64,000 nt of DNA from CBFGTV01 sp965652145 (GTDB lineage Bacteria > Bacillota > Clostridia > Peptostreptococcales > Natronincolaceae): positions 1-64,000 of the forward strand of contig CBFGTV010000010.1 of the NCBI GenBank assembly GCA_965652145.1. Reading direction: 5' to 3'. The stretch's first letter is position 1. The number at the start of each line of letters is the position of its first letter. Below the pieces are notes generated by a model. It did not search any database. It saw nothing but the letters and a program-made list of their open reading frames with translations, and had not been told where the DNA came from. Positions 34,895 through 43,761 of the stretch are shown piece after piece. Both the position numbers and the translations under genes were made by a program.

Positions 34895-35434
34895 TTGGAT
34901 GCTGTAGAGATAAGGGAGCTGGTGGAGCTTTATGGTAAGGCCGTTTATGGATTTTGCTACAGGTTAACTGGAAGCCAGGCCGATACCGATGATCTGTATC
35001 AAGAAACATTCCTTAAGGCCATGGAGCTTTGTCATAAAATCGATAAAAATCATAATCCCAAGGGTTTTTTAATTGCCATTGCAGCGGGCCTTTGGAAAAA
35101 TAACCGTCGAAAATATGCCCGAAGGCAAAGAATTGCACCAATGGAAGCGCTTCAGGGTGAGGCAAGCCACAATGACCACTTTAAAAATCAGCCGGGACCA
35201 GAGGATATTGCTGTTTCCAATGAAGATAAAGCCTTGATTCAAAATGCAGCCCATCAGCTGGATCAAAAACTAAGAATACCGCTGTATATGTACTATACGG
35301 CAGAAATGAGCAGCGAAGAAATTGCCTCGGCCCTGAAAATACCCGTAGGAACCGTAAAAAGTAGACTCCACAGGGCCCGTAAGGCCTTAAAGAAAAAGTT
35401 AGAAATGGAGGCTGGGAAATATGAAAGATTTTAA
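34895..35434 (+). CDS. ECF-type RNA polymerase sigma factor
   Basis: A 179-residue extracytoplasmic-function sigma factor. Region 2: GKAVYGFCYRLTGSQADTDDLYQETFLKA. Region 4 helix-turn-helix: MSSEEIASALKIPVGTVKSRLHRARKALKKKL. TTG start at 34895 follows AGGAGAGGTG; no in-frame ATG is better placed. It overlaps by 14 bases the DUF4179 membrane protein gene, its presumed anti-sigma factor. The pair probably responds to envelope stress and autoregulates; a promoter for it was not identified with confidence. Confidence 0.9.
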   Translation: MDAVEIRELVELYGKAVYGFCYRLTGSQADTDDLYQETFLKAMELCHKIDKNHNPKGFLIAIAAGLWKNNRRKYARRQRIAPMEALQGEASHNDHFKNQPGPEDIAVSNEDKALIQNAAHQLDQKLRIPLYMYYTAEMSSEEIASALKIPVGTVKSRLHRARKALKKKLEMEAGKYERF

Positions 35435-36521
35435 TAGATTTGACCAACGCCTAAGGCAAGCCCTTTATTCCAACCTAGAGCCAAGCATAGAGTTAAATGA
35501 AAAAATATTAAATCAGTTAAAGGAGAATGAAAAAATGAAGTCAGTACATAAAAAAAGATTGTCTATACCATTAATTGCAGCTACAGTTGCCTTAACGATG
35601 TCGGTAACCGCCTTTGCAGCCTGGCAATTGCTTAGTCCGGTGGAGGTTGCCGAACAGCTGGAGAATGTTACTTTGGCCCAAGCCTTTCAAGAAGAAGGGG
35701 CCATTAAAGTTAATCAATCGGCTACCTCAGGAGAATACATCTTTACCTTGATGGGCATTGTCTCGGGGGAAGGACTAAGTGATTTTCCAATGACGTCCGA
35801 GGGAATTAACCCCGAAAGAACCTATGCCGTTGTTTCCATTGCCCGGGAGGATGGCAGCCAAATGCCTGGCAGCCAGGACGAAGCCTATGGAGAGGTACCC
35901 TTTTTCGTTTCTCCGTTAATCAAGGGCCAAAAACCATGGCAGGTAAATATAGCCAGCATGAATGGGGGCTACAGTGAATTTGTTGCCGATGGTATTATGT
36001 ATCGCCTGATAGAGTGTGATGATATTGAAATGTTTGCTGACAGGGGGCTGTACCTTGCAATCAGCACCAGTAGCTTTTACGATATTAATGCCTTCGACTA
36101 TAACGAAGCAACAGGTGAAATTACGCCAAAGGCTGACTATGAAGGGGCCAATGTCATCTTTGACTTACCCCTGGACCCTAAAAAGGCTGATCATGAAAAG
36201 GCAGAGGCCTACCTAAAGAATTTATTAAAAGAGCCTGAAGAGCGCTCTTCCAGGGAAGAAGAATTAATAGATTGGGAAGGGGAAGCAGCCAGTGGAAAGG
36301 TGATACCCGAATCAATTAAGGAGGTAACCTACGATAACAGTGGCCGGGCAATTTACGAGTATGAAGGCGCTCGAATCGCCATAAATATTGATACATTATT
36401 TGAGGATGGGAAAACATCAAAAATTGTGGCTGTAGAGGAAAATGATAACAAGCGAAAAGCCATTCAGTTGTCTATAGATGCCAATGGTATTGTAACAGGA
36501 ATGATGATAGAACTAGATTAG
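35421..36521 (+). CDS. DUF4179-type membrane anti-sigma factor
   Basis: A 366-residue single-pass membrane protein, predicted to hold the upstream ECF sigma factor. A cytoplasmic N-terminus of about 45 residues (FDQRLRQALYSNLEPSIELN) is followed by a transmembrane helix (about 47-67, IPLIAATVALTMSVTAFAAW) and a DUF4179-like extracytoplasmic domain with VNQSATSGEYIFTLMGIVSG. The rest is an acidic extracytoplasmic domain (EEELIDWEGEAASGKVIPES, YDNSGRAIYEYEGARIAINI). The overlap with the sigma gene by 14 bases implies translational coupling. There is no zinc-binding HxxxCxxC motif. Confidence 0.8.
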   Translation: MKDFNRFDQRLRQALYSNLEPSIELNEKILNQLKENEKMKSVHKKRLSIPLIAATVALTMSVTAFAAWQLLSPVEVAEQLENVTLAQAFQEEGAIKVNQSATSGEYIFTLMGIVSGEGLSDFPMTSEGINPERTYAVVSIAREDGSQMPGSQDEAYGEVPFFVSPLIKGQKPWQVNIASMNGGYSEFVADGIMYRLIECDDIEMFADRGLYLAISTSSFYDINAFDYNEATGEITPKADYEGANVIFDLPLDPKKADHEKAEAYLKNLLKEPEERSSREEELIDWEGEAASGKVIPESIKEVTYDNSGRAIYEYEGARIAINIDTLFEDGKTSKIVAVEENDNKRKAIQLSIDANGIVTGMMIELD

Positions 36522-36754
36522 GTTAATAAGCCAAAATAGTACCTTAAAGCAGGTAAAGTAAAAGCCTTAAGAATCTTGCTATAAAAATGCAGCTGGTAGT
36601 AGTTACTAGGTGCAAAGATTCATTTGAAAGAGGGACTTCAATTTTTAAAGGATGCCCTATATAGATATAAAAGGGGTTTGAGACATCCAGAGGCCACTGG
36701 GTTTTTAACTACGAGGGCGGCGGATTTCAATCGACCATGACAAGGATATAAATA

Positions 36755-36787
36755 AAACAGGGGATTCCCTATTAGGGCCCCCTGTTT
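36755..36787 (-). terminator. Intrinsic terminator of the iron alcohol dehydrogenase gene
   Basis: AAACAGGGG / CCCCTGTTT stem; read on the minus strand it is followed by TTTTATTTAT. Confidence 0.8.
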
Positions 36788-36815
36788 CTGTCTATTGTTG
36801 TCTATTTAGCTTTAT

Positions 36816-37994
36816 TTATTGGTAGGCACGGTTCATAATTTCAATGGTTTCTTCTAGGGATAGGGTATATCGGTCCAGCTTAAATAAACCGCCCATGGTT
36901 CGGTGGGCATTTTCTGCCAAGGCGGGAATATCATCTCTTTGAATCCCGTAATCAGACATTTTAAGCGCCGCCACACCGCAATCCCTTTGAAGCTGTACCA
37001 GAGCCTTGACAAAGGCCATGGGTCTTTCAGCTTCGTCCATTGAACCGACATCTACCCCCATTGCCCTGGCCATGTGGGTTAAGCGGTCAGGTACCTTGTC
37101 TGCAAAAAATGTATAGTATGCCTCTGAAAGCATAATTAATCCTGCACCATGGGGTAGCTTGGGGTAATGGGCACTAAGGGCATGCTCCATGGAATGCTCA
37201 GAGGTACAGCTTGATGTAGATTCTACAAGACCTGAAAGGGTATTGGCCAGGGCCACCTGGGTACGGGCTTCGATATTGCTGCCGTCCTTAACACAGGCCG
37301 GTAGATATTTGGCAATTAGCTCAATGCTCTTTAGAGCATAGGCATCGCTGATAGGAGTAGCAATGTTGGCAATATAGCCCTCTGTTGCATGGAAAAGGGC
37401 ATCAAAGCCTTGAAAGGCCGTAAGCTGGGGTGGAACTGTCAGCATTAGCTCCGGGTCAACCACCGACAACACAGGAAATGTATCTTCAGTACCAAAACCA
37501 ATTTTTTCATTGGTTTCTTCCTTGGTAATAACAGTCCATGGGTCTGCTTCTGTACCCGTACCGGCAGTGGTGGTTATGGCCACAATGGGCAGGGGAGAAT
37601 TCACAAGGGGTTGTCCCTTTCCTGTTCCGCCACTAATATAATCCCAATAGTCCCCGGGGTTTTTGGCCATAACTGCAATGCTCTTTGCCGAGTCAATGCT
37701 GCTGCCCCCGCCTAAACCAATAACGAAATCGCAGCCCTGGGCCTTGGCAAGGGCCGCACCCTCCATTACATGAGATTTAATTGGGTTAGGCAGTATTTTA
37801 TCAAATACTACATAGTCTATTTTCTTGGTGTTTAAAATCTCTACCACACGGTTTAAATAGCCGTTCCTTTTCATTGAACCCCCTGCTGAAATGACAATCA
37901 ATGCCTTGTTTCCCGGAAGATTTTCCTTAGCAAGGGAATTGAGCTTACCGGGCCCGAATAAAATTTTTGTTGGTATATGATAGTTAAACCTCAT
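36816..37994 (-). CDS. Iron-containing alcohol dehydrogenase
   Basis: NAD(P)-dependent group III alcohol dehydrogenase of 392 residues, cytoplasmic. Opening FNYHIPTKILFGPGKLNSL; nucleotide loop GLGGGSSIDSAKSIA; TTTAGTGTEAD; and metal-ligand region GFDALFHATEGYI plus SEHSMEHALSAHYPKLPHGAG, with the Asp and three His expected for Fe2+. BdhA/YqhD-like opening suggests NADPH-linked aldehyde or ketone reduction, but substrate range cannot be fixed. GGGGGT precedes the ATG. It has its own terminator and no obvious operon partner. Confidence 0.92.
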   Translation of the reverse strand: MRFNYHIPTKILFGPGKLNSLAKENLPGNKALIVISAGGSMKRNGYLNRVVEILNTKKIDYVVFDKILPNPIKSHVMEGAALAKAQGCDFVIGLGGGSSIDSAKSIAVMAKNPGDYWDYISGGTGKGQPLVNSPLPIVAITTTAGTGTEADPWTVITKEETNEKIGFGTEDTFPVLSVVDPELMLTVPPQLTAFQGFDALFHATEGYIANIATPISDAYALKSIELIAKYLPACVKDGSNIEARTQVALANTLSGLVESTSSCTSEHSMEHALSAHYPKLPHGAGLIMLSEAYYTFFADKVPDRLTHMARAMGVDVGSMDEAERPMAFVKALVQLQRDCGVAALKMSDYGIQRDDIPALAENAHRTMGGLFKLDRYTLSLEETIEIMNRAYQ

Positions 37995-38125
37995 AGAAAT
38001 ACCCCCTTCATTATAGTAAGGTCTATTGAAAATAAAACTTATTAGTATAATGTTATCATAAACAGTAGTAAAGTTATACTTATTTGATAGATTATACCAA
38101 AAATAATTGGTTGGAGGGTGAAAGC

Positions 38126-38206
38126 ATGAATAGCTTGAATTTCAGCCGATATCCTCTCATGTCAATGGTTGTGATGGAAATAATGGATGAAAGCAGAAGC
38201 TTGTAG
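38126..38206 (+). pseudogene. Short frame resembling the N-terminus of gamma-glutamyltransferase
   Basis: A 26-codon frame with an excellent GGAGGG site seven bases upstream encodes MNSLNFSRYPLMSMVVMEIM and stops soon after. FSRYP followed by S..VV recalls the opening of gamma-glutamyltransferases, so it may be the last trace of a ggt gene. It could equally be a leader peptide. Confidence 0.3.
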
Positions 38207-38237
38207 AACATGAAGTATCCCTTTAAATAACCGGCGG

Positions 38238-38927
38238 CTATCCCCCAAGGATATCCCTTAACTGCATTAAGCTTGAAACTTCATAGGTGGGTCGTATTTT
38301 GGTTTGATTAATTTTTCTGTCTTGATTAAACCAGCAGGTGTCAATGCCAAAGTTAATTCCCCCCTGGATATCAGAGGTCAGGCTGTCACCTACCATCAAT
38401 ACCCGTTCCTTATCGGTGTAGCGAATCCTGTTACAAAACAATTGGAAAATTCCAGGGTCTGGCTTCGATAGCTGAACCTCTTCAGAGATAACAATGTCTT
38501 CAAAGTATTTACCAATGATCGATTGCCGGATTCTATGGTGCTGAACATCCTTCAAGCCATTGGTAATAATTCCAAGCCTAAACTTTCCATGCAGCTCTTC
38601 AATCAGCCTGACGGCGTCCTCATATAAAAAAGAGGCTCTGGATAAATGCCTTAGATAAGCGGCGGCAAACTGAGCCACATTAAAATTGGCCCCCAGGCTT
38701 AGGGCCAATCGTTTAAATCTTTCTATCTTTAGCTCCTCCTGGGTGATCAGGCCGTTTTCAAGCTCCCGCCAAATGACGCTGTTGATTCCCTGATAAATAG
38801 TCAAATGGCGGGATTCATCATAATCAATATTGAATTCAAGCATGGTTTTTTCCAATGCATCCCTTTCAGATTTTTTAAAATCAAAAAGAGTCTCATCGGC
38901 ATCAAATATTACAATTTCGTACTTCAT
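38238..38927 (-). CDS. yjjG: YjjG-family HAD phosphatase / nucleotidase
   Basis: A 229-residue haloacid-dehalogenase hydrolase. Motif I FDADETLFDF (nucleophile Asp and acid Asp), motif II in LGIITNGLKD, motif III lysine in SKPDPGIF, and motif IV VLMVGDSLTSDIQGG. YjjG-type openings (DADETLFDFKKSE) are specific for house-cleaning nucleotidases that remove non-canonical pyrimidine nucleotides. GGGAGG precedes the ATG. Single gene, no partners. Confidence 0.9.
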   Translation of the reverse strand: MKYEIVIFDADETLFDFKKSERDALEKTMLEFNIDYDESRHLTIYQGINSVIWRELENGLITQEELKIERFKRLALSLGANFNVAQFAAAYLRHLSRASFLYEDAVRLIEELHGKFRLGIITNGLKDVQHHRIRQSIIGKYFEDIVISEEVQLSKPDPGIFQLFCNRIRYTDKERVLMVGDSLTSDIQGGINFGIDTCWFNQDRKINQTKIRPTYEVSSLMQLRDILGG

Positions 38928-39008
38928 AGTGATCCTCCCATATTAGCTGTTTTACTAATTATAGCATATTTTTTATGGTGGTCTTAATTTGAAAGACATC
39001 ATAAACCC

Positions 39009-39470
39009 TTAATGATCTAATACAGCTAGGTGTCCTTTCTTGGCTGCATTGTCAACCCTCGCATTTAAGACAAGGCCTAAAAGAAATAACAGGGAGCCGA
39101 TTACCTTACCCTTAGAAAAAACATTTAAATAAAAATAATCTATCGTTGCACTTGCAAGCATTTGACCAATAAAGCGAAGTATCACCACATATACCGCAGG
39201 AATTTTAGGTACAATTAGGTTAAACAGATAGGTGGTTAAAACCCCTATAAAACCTCCCAAAAAATAGGGTAGAGGAACAGCTCTTAAGGTTGAGTAAGAC
39301 GGCATAGATTTTATCATTATGCCGCACAAAAAAGCAGAAGTGATTGTAGCCATTAAAAAGTTAATGATCACCCCATTAATCATACCAATCCTTTGGGCCA
39401 GCTTACCGTTTAACATCATATTAATAACAATTGAAACGCCAATTAAACACGAAAGAAATAGATAAATCAT
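39009..39470 (-). CDS. YdcZ/DMT-family small membrane protein B
   Basis: A 153-residue protein with about five transmembrane helices of the DUF606/YdcZ family (drug/metabolite transporter superfamily half-units). Recognisable parts: LIGVSIVINMMLNGKLAQRIG at the start and VVILRFIGQMLASATIDYF. It lies 11 bases downstream of the second member (39482-39904), and the two probably form a heterodimeric transporter. Substrate unknown. Confidence 0.82.
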   Translation of the reverse strand: MIYLFLSCLIGVSIVINMMLNGKLAQRIGMINGVIINFLMATITSAFLCGIMIKSMPSYSTLRAVPLPYFLGGFIGVLTTYLFNLIVPKIPAVYVVILRFIGQMLASATIDYFYLNVFSKGKVIGSLLFLLGLVLNARVDNAAKKGHLAVLDH

Positions 39471-39481
39471 TTTTTCCCTCC

Positions 39482-39904
39482 TTATAAAATAATCATCAGC
39501 ATTACTCCAAACGAAATAATGGTGAAGCCTAGCATTTTTTCTTTCTTAAATCCAGCCTGGGGCGTTCCAAACAATCCAAAGCACTCCACCAGGCTAGACA
39601 TAACCAGCTGACTAAATAAGCTAATTCCAGTAACAAGGGTGATTCCTATTTGAGGAATTGCGATATTGTTTAAAAGAATTGTAATTACCCCTAGAATACC
39701 TGGTAGAAAAAACATAAGGGGTATATCCTTGAAATTAGAAAGCTTATTTTTTTTCAATACAGATATCATTATAATTAATATCAAACCTGATATATGAAAT
39801 ATCAGGGTACTCAAATAAGGGCCTGTTATACTAGTCAGCATACCATTTACAAAAACCATGACGGCAAGGATGATACCATTGATAAAACCTAAGCTTTTAT
39901 ACAT
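39482..39904 (-). CDS. YdcZ/DMT-family small membrane protein A
   Basis: A 140-residue protein with about five transmembrane helices, start MYKSLGFINGIILAVMVFVNG, followed by SLFSQLVMSSLVECFGLFG. It is the first gene of the YdcZ pair, transcribed divergently from the Crp/Fnr-type regulator at 39998 with a palindrome between them, so that regulator probably controls it. Confidence 0.82.
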   Translation of the reverse strand: MYKSLGFINGIILAVMVFVNGMLTSITGPYLSTLIFHISGLILIIMISVLKKNKLSNFKDIPLMFFLPGILGVITILLNNIAIPQIGITLVTGISLFSQLVMSSLVECFGLFGTPQAGFKKEKMLGFTIISFGVMLMIIL

Positions 39905-39969
39905 AGAAAACCCTCCTGTGCTTTACAATGCTTTATAAATAAAATATGATATTTTTATAAAGTTAAATA

Positions 39970-39981
39970 TGACATATGTCA
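39970..39981. promoter_or_regulatory. Palindrome in the ydcZ-crp divergent region
   Basis: Perfect 12-bp palindrome TGACATATGTCA, 16 bases before the regulator start, similar in form to Crp/Fnr half-sites. Candidate autoregulatory operator. Confidence 0.5.
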
Positions 39982-39997
39982 GGTTAGGAGAAGAATA

Positions 39998-40690
39998 ATG
40001 AAAAAAATTTTTAACAAAGCCCTTTTAGGTAATTATATAGAAAAACATAAAATAGAAGAAAAATTTGGAGAGAATAATATATTACAACATGCACAGCTTC
40101 ATTTTTATGAGAGGGAAGAATCAATTTTAAAAGCAGAGACAAAACTGCAATATTATTATTTTCTGGTGGAGGGGAAGGTTAAAGTTTTTTATCTTTTTGA
40201 AAACGGTAAATCAATGCTGTTGAAGTTTTATCAAGATTTTAATGTAATAGGAGACATAGAACTCTTGAAAAATAATCCTGTACGCTGTAACATTGATGCT
40301 GTAGAAGATACCTTTTTAATTGCCATTCCCACGGCAGTGATTAGGGAGCAATATTTAGACAATATAAATTTTTTACACCATTTAATAGAATCCTTAAGTG
40401 AAAAGCTTTATGCCACCATCAATAACAGCTCATACAACTTTGTTTATCCCCTAATCAATAGACTGTCTACTTATTTAGTTGAGCATATGACAGATCAAGA
40501 TTACATTATTCTAAATTCAACCTTTAACGAAATTGCACAATTTTTAGGAACAAGCTACAGACATTTAAATCGAACATTTAAAGAGCTTGAATCAAAATCG
40601 ATTATTAAATGTCAGAATAAAACGATCTATATATTAAACGAGGGCCAGCTTCGGGAATTATCTAAAAATCCTTATCTAAAAACCTTATAA
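39998..40690 (+). CDS. Crp/Fnr-family transcriptional regulator (YeiL-like)
   Basis: A 230-residue regulator. Residues about 20-130 form the cyclic-nucleotide-binding-fold sensor (YYFLVEGKVKVFYLFENGKS, FYQDFNVIGDIELL). Residues about 150-220 are the winged helix with FNEIAQFLGTSYRHLNRTFKELESKSII. There is no N-terminal cysteine cluster as in Fnr, and the ligand-binding arginine motif of Crp is not obvious, so the signal is unknown. AGGAGAAG precedes the ATG. Divergent from the YdcZ pair. Confidence 0.85.
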   Translation: MKKIFNKALLGNYIEKHKIEEKFGENNILQHAQLHFYEREESILKAETKLQYYYFLVEGKVKVFYLFENGKSMLLKFYQDFNVIGDIELLKNNPVRCNIDAVEDTFLIAIPTAVIREQYLDNINFLHHLIESLSEKLYATINNSSYNFVYPLINRLSTYLVEHMTDQDYIILNSTFNEIAQFLGTSYRHLNRTFKELESKSIIKCQNKTIYILNEGQLRELSKNPYLKTL

Positions 40691-40717
40691 TGGCTTAATA
40701 TTAGATAAAAAACCCCC

Positions 40718-40746
40718 TTGACCGAGATATTCTTAAGGCGGTAATA
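40718..40746 (+). promoter_or_regulatory. Promoter of the ABC-2 exporter operon
   Basis: TTGACC (40718-40723), a 17-base spacer and GTAATA (40741-40746), about 70 bases before the ATPase start. Confidence 0.45.
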
Positions 40747-40815
40747 AATTAAAAGGCATACAGGGGGTAAATTTTGAGAATGAAACATTAACTATAAAAT
40801 TTGGAGGTGTAGCCC

Positions 40816-41670
40816 TTGATTAAGGTAGCGGGATTGGAATTTTCATACGATAAAAGCACTGATAAGGTAATAAAGGGAATTGACTTTCATATCGAAAAGG
40901 GGGAAATTTTAGGGTTTTTGGGCCCCAGCGGGGCAGGCAAAACAACTACTCAACGGATTTTGATAGGTCTATTAAGGGACTACAGGGGTAGTGTACAATT
41001 AATGGGAAAGGAGCGGAAGGACTGGGGACAGGAATTCTATGAGAAAATTGGGGTGGCCTTTGATTTTCCCAATCTTTATTTAAAGCTGACGGCAGCAGAA
41101 AATTTGCAGTTAATAGGAGGCTATTATCAAAAGGGTACCCAGAAGATCGATGAATTGCTAGAAAGGGTGGGGTTGCTTCCAGACAAAGACAAGAAAGTAG
41201 AGGGGTTTTCCAAGGGAATGAAAATGCGCTTAAATTTTATACGTTCTCTGCTCCATGATCCAGAATTGCTTTTTTTTGATGAGCCCACCTCGGGGTTAGA
41301 CCCATTGAATGCTAAAGTTATTAAAAATATGATTTTAGAGATGAAGGCCCAGGGGAAAACAATCTTCCTGACGACCCACAATATGACTGTGGCCGAGCAG
41401 CTTTGCGACCGGGTGGCTTTCATTGTGGAAGGCTCAATCCCTGTAATCGACAGTCCAAAGGAGCTTAAGATAAAGCACGGTACCCATACTGTAAAAATCG
41501 AGTACTATCGGGGAGACGGCATCAGAACAGAGGAGTTTCCTATGATGGGATTGAAGGAAAATCAGCGGGTCTTCGATATATTAAAGACAAGGGATATAAA
41601 GACAATCCACAGTCAAGAGGCAACATTGGAGGATATTTTCATTAAGCTCACAGGGAGGCAGCTTGTATGA
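40816..41670 (+). CDS. ABC transporter ATP-binding protein
   Basis: A 284-residue ATPase. Walker A GPSGAGKTT (36-44), signature FSKGMKMRLNFIRSLL, Walker B LLFFDEPTSGLD, H-loop TTHNMTVAEQ. TTG start is chosen because GGAGGTG lies seven bases upstream. The stop overlaps the first permease by four bases (ATGA). C-terminal 60 residues are a small regulatory tail. With two dissimilar permeases it forms an exporter of the fluoroquinolone-export type; substrate not determined. Confidence 0.9.
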   Translation: MIKVAGLEFSYDKSTDKVIKGIDFHIEKGEILGFLGPSGAGKTTTQRILIGLLRDYRGSVQLMGKERKDWGQEFYEKIGVAFDFPNLYLKLTAAENLQLIGGYYQKGTQKIDELLERVGLLPDKDKKVEGFSKGMKMRLNFIRSLLHDPELLFFDEPTSGLDPLNAKVIKNMILEMKAQGKTIFLTTHNMTVAEQLCDRVAFIVEGSIPVIDSPKELKIKHGTHTVKIEYYRGDGIRTEEFPMMGLKENQRVFDILKTRDIKTIHSQEATLEDIFIKLTGRQLV

Positions 41671-42347
41671 GAATCGTAAATGCACTAAAGGCCGATATGA
41701 AGTTTCAGTTTAAGCAGGGCTTTTACTTTGTATATGTTGTATTAACATTACTATACATGATCATGATGAGGCAAATCCCCAATCGATTGATTTCCTATGC
41801 CGTTCCCATTGTAATATTCACTGATCCATCCTTTGTAGGCTTCTTTTTCATTGGGGGCATTGTGATGCTGGAAAAGGTACAGGGTGTTTTACAGTATTTA
41901 ACGGTAACGCCCCTCAGGCCTGGGGAATATTTGGTCTCAAAGATCATTTCCCTTGCCCTTCTGGCGGAGGCGGCCAGCTTTGCCATTGCACTTGTGACCT
42001 ACGGCACATCCTTCAATTGGCCGTTATTGTTTTTGGGTGTTAGTCTTACATCTGCCTTCTTTACATTATATGGGTTTATCGTTACAAAGGGCTGCCATAG
42101 TATCAATCAATACCTGATCAAAATGATGCCCTATATGTTGGCTTTAATTATTCCAACATTAATTTACTATACCTTCCCCAATCTATGGATGCTAAGGCTG
42201 CTTCCCAGTGTAGGGGGCTTCAATTTAATCTACGGGGCCTTTAATGGAATATCACGGCTTGGTTTAATGGCCGATATTATCTATTTAGCAGCAATTAACC
42301 TCTTTACCTTTTTTAAGGTAGAGAAGCACTTCATTAAAAGTATATAG
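41667..42347 (+). CDS. ABC-2 permease subunit 1
   Basis: A 226-residue protein with about six transmembrane helices; LEKVQGVLQYLTVTPLRPGEYLVSK is the ABC-2 cytoplasmic loop that couples to the ATPase. Starts at the ATGA overlap with the ATPase gene. Shares the MRIVNALKADMKFQFKQGFY opening of fluoroquinolone-type exporter permeases. Ten bases separate it from the second permease. Confidence 0.85.
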   Translation: MRIVNALKADMKFQFKQGFYFVYVVLTLLYMIMMRQIPNRLISYAVPIVIFTDPSFVGFFFIGGIVMLEKVQGVLQYLTVTPLRPGEYLVSKIISLALLAEAASFAIALVTYGTSFNWPLLFLGVSLTSAFFTLYGFIVTKGCHSINQYLIKMMPYMLALIIPTLIYYTFPNLWMLRLLPSVGGFNLIYGAFNGISRLGLMADIIYLAAINLFTFFKVEKHFIKSI

Positions 42348-42357
42348 GAGGCGCAAT

Positions 42358-43056
42358 ATGTTGAACACTACTTCTTTAAAGGCTGATCTAAAAATGATTG
42401 TCAGGGACCCAATTCTAATCCTTTTCTTTATATTGCCCTTAATAGTAGCCATCACCTTTAAATTGCTCACTGTTTTTCTAACACCTATCCTTAATGTGTC
42501 CTTCGGCTTAGATTTAACGCAATACTATGGATATATATTAGCCCTTAGTATACTGGTGACCCCCCTGATGCTGGGGACTGTTTCAGGCTTTCTGATGATA
42601 GATGAAAGGGATTCAAAAATTCAGGAGCTGATAAAAATAACACCCATTGGCTATCGGGGCTATCTTCTAAATAGATTGCTGCTGCCCTTCATTGCCAGCT
42701 TGGTCTACCCATTGGCAGCTTACTCAATTTTAGGCATTTATAAAATGGAGCTGCTGAGATTGTTATTGATTTGTATTTTAACAGGCTTACAGGGAATCAT
42801 AATTGCCTATCTCTTATATACCCTGGCGGCCGATAAGGTTCAAGGATTAACCTATTCCAAGGGATTTGGCATTTTTAATATACTGGCCCTGGCGGATATT
42901 TTTGAAGTGAAGTGGCTCAGTATGATAGCTGCAATAACACCATTTTATTGGGTAACCAGATTGATTGTCAGCTTTAGTACCCAATCAATCGTAATGGCCC
43001 TTCTGATTCATTTAGTGTGCTTATGGGGAATTACCCGACTCGATTCCCCCGTTTAG
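42358..43056 (+). CDS. ABC-2 permease subunit 2
   Basis: A 232-residue protein with about six transmembrane helices and the coupling loop FLMIDERDSKIQELIKITPIGYRGYLLNR in shorter parts. GGAGG precedes the ATG. Partner of the 41667 gene, last gene of the operon. Its end overlaps the minus-strand YkuK gene by 26 bases, tail to tail. Confidence 0.85.
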   Translation: MLNTTSLKADLKMIVRDPILILFFILPLIVAITFKLLTVFLTPILNVSFGLDLTQYYGYILALSILVTPLMLGTVSGFLMIDERDSKIQELIKITPIGYRGYLLNRLLLPFIASLVYPLAAYSILGIYKMELLRLLLICILTGLQGIIIAYLLYTLAADKVQGLTYSKGFGIFNILALADIFEVKWLSMIAAITPFYWVTRLIVSFSTQSIVMALLIHLVCLWGITRLDSPV

Positions 43057-43513
43057 TCAGCTTATCGGCAATACCAGAGGAGGTATAGGAATCGGGCTTA
43101 ATACAGCATTTAAAACCCATGGCAGTTACCCAACCGGCAATTTCCTTAATTAAATATCTGGTGTCGCCACCTTCACCGATATCTACATGGACCTCAAGGG
43201 TGGCATGAATATTGTTTTTTTCAATAAAGCTAGAGACCTTTCCAGCCAATTCAAGGCTATACTGGGTCTCGGCAAATATCTTTTGTCGTAAATCCTTGAT
43301 TAACTTCAGCTTTTTTATATCATAGAAAAAAATGCCGCCCTTAGACTTTCGTACCAGGGTAATAACAGAGACCATTTTGGTCAGTCCCTCGTAGCTTTGG
43401 GAGTCGGTTCCAATTGAAACAACATAGCTTCCATTTAAATCCTTGCCAGTGTATTCCTTAATTTTTTCACATACCTCTTGAAGCGTCATCTCTCCATAGG
43501 TCATACTTTTCAT
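43031..43513 (-). CDS. ykuK: YkuK-family (DUF458) RNase H-like protein
   Basis: A 160-residue cytoplasmic protein of the DUF458 family, which has an RNase H-like fold and unknown in vivo role. Motifs: VVSIGTDSQSYEG (first acidic residue), VSVITLVRKSKGGIFFY, HVDIGEGGDTRYLIKEIAGWV, and KPDSYTSSGIADKLTK. Start 43513 is selected because GGAGGTG lies just upstream and the ATG five codons earlier would include it. Convergent overlap with the ABC-2 permease gene. Confidence 0.9.
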   Translation of the reverse strand: MKSMTYGEMTLQEVCEKIKEYTGKDLNGSYVVSIGTDSQSYEGLTKMVSVITLVRKSKGGIFFYDIKKLKLIKDLRQKIFAETQYSLELAGKVSSFIEKNNIHATLEVHVDIGEGGDTRYLIKEIAGWVTAMGFKCCIKPDSYTSSGIADKLTKRGNRVG

Positions 43514-43761
43514 TCTATACACCTCCAAGAACTTTTGTTATCCATCATATTGATATTATACCCCTTTGGTTCACCTTTTCCATCTTCATGGCATTAAGAA
43601 CATTTTAAGCTTCGGTTAAATATTGGTGAAGCCGCAAAATATTTTGATATTTTCCCACCAGGCCAAACTATTACTAACACCTGAACATTTCTGATATAAT
43701 TAAGCTACGGGTCTTTTAATCATTTAAAAACCTGCTGCAATCATAGAAGGGAGTGGCATTA

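Noticed and set aside
40711..40780. CCCCCTTG ... CAGGGGG as a MerR- or metal-type operator
   Set aside because: The arms are far apart and imperfect, and no regulator is adjacent in the operon; only the simple promoter reading was kept.
43031..43056. 26-base tail overlap of the ABC-2 permease and ykuK as a possible annotation error
   Set aside because: Both reading frames hold family-typical C-termini and convergent overlaps of this size are common; both were kept as called.
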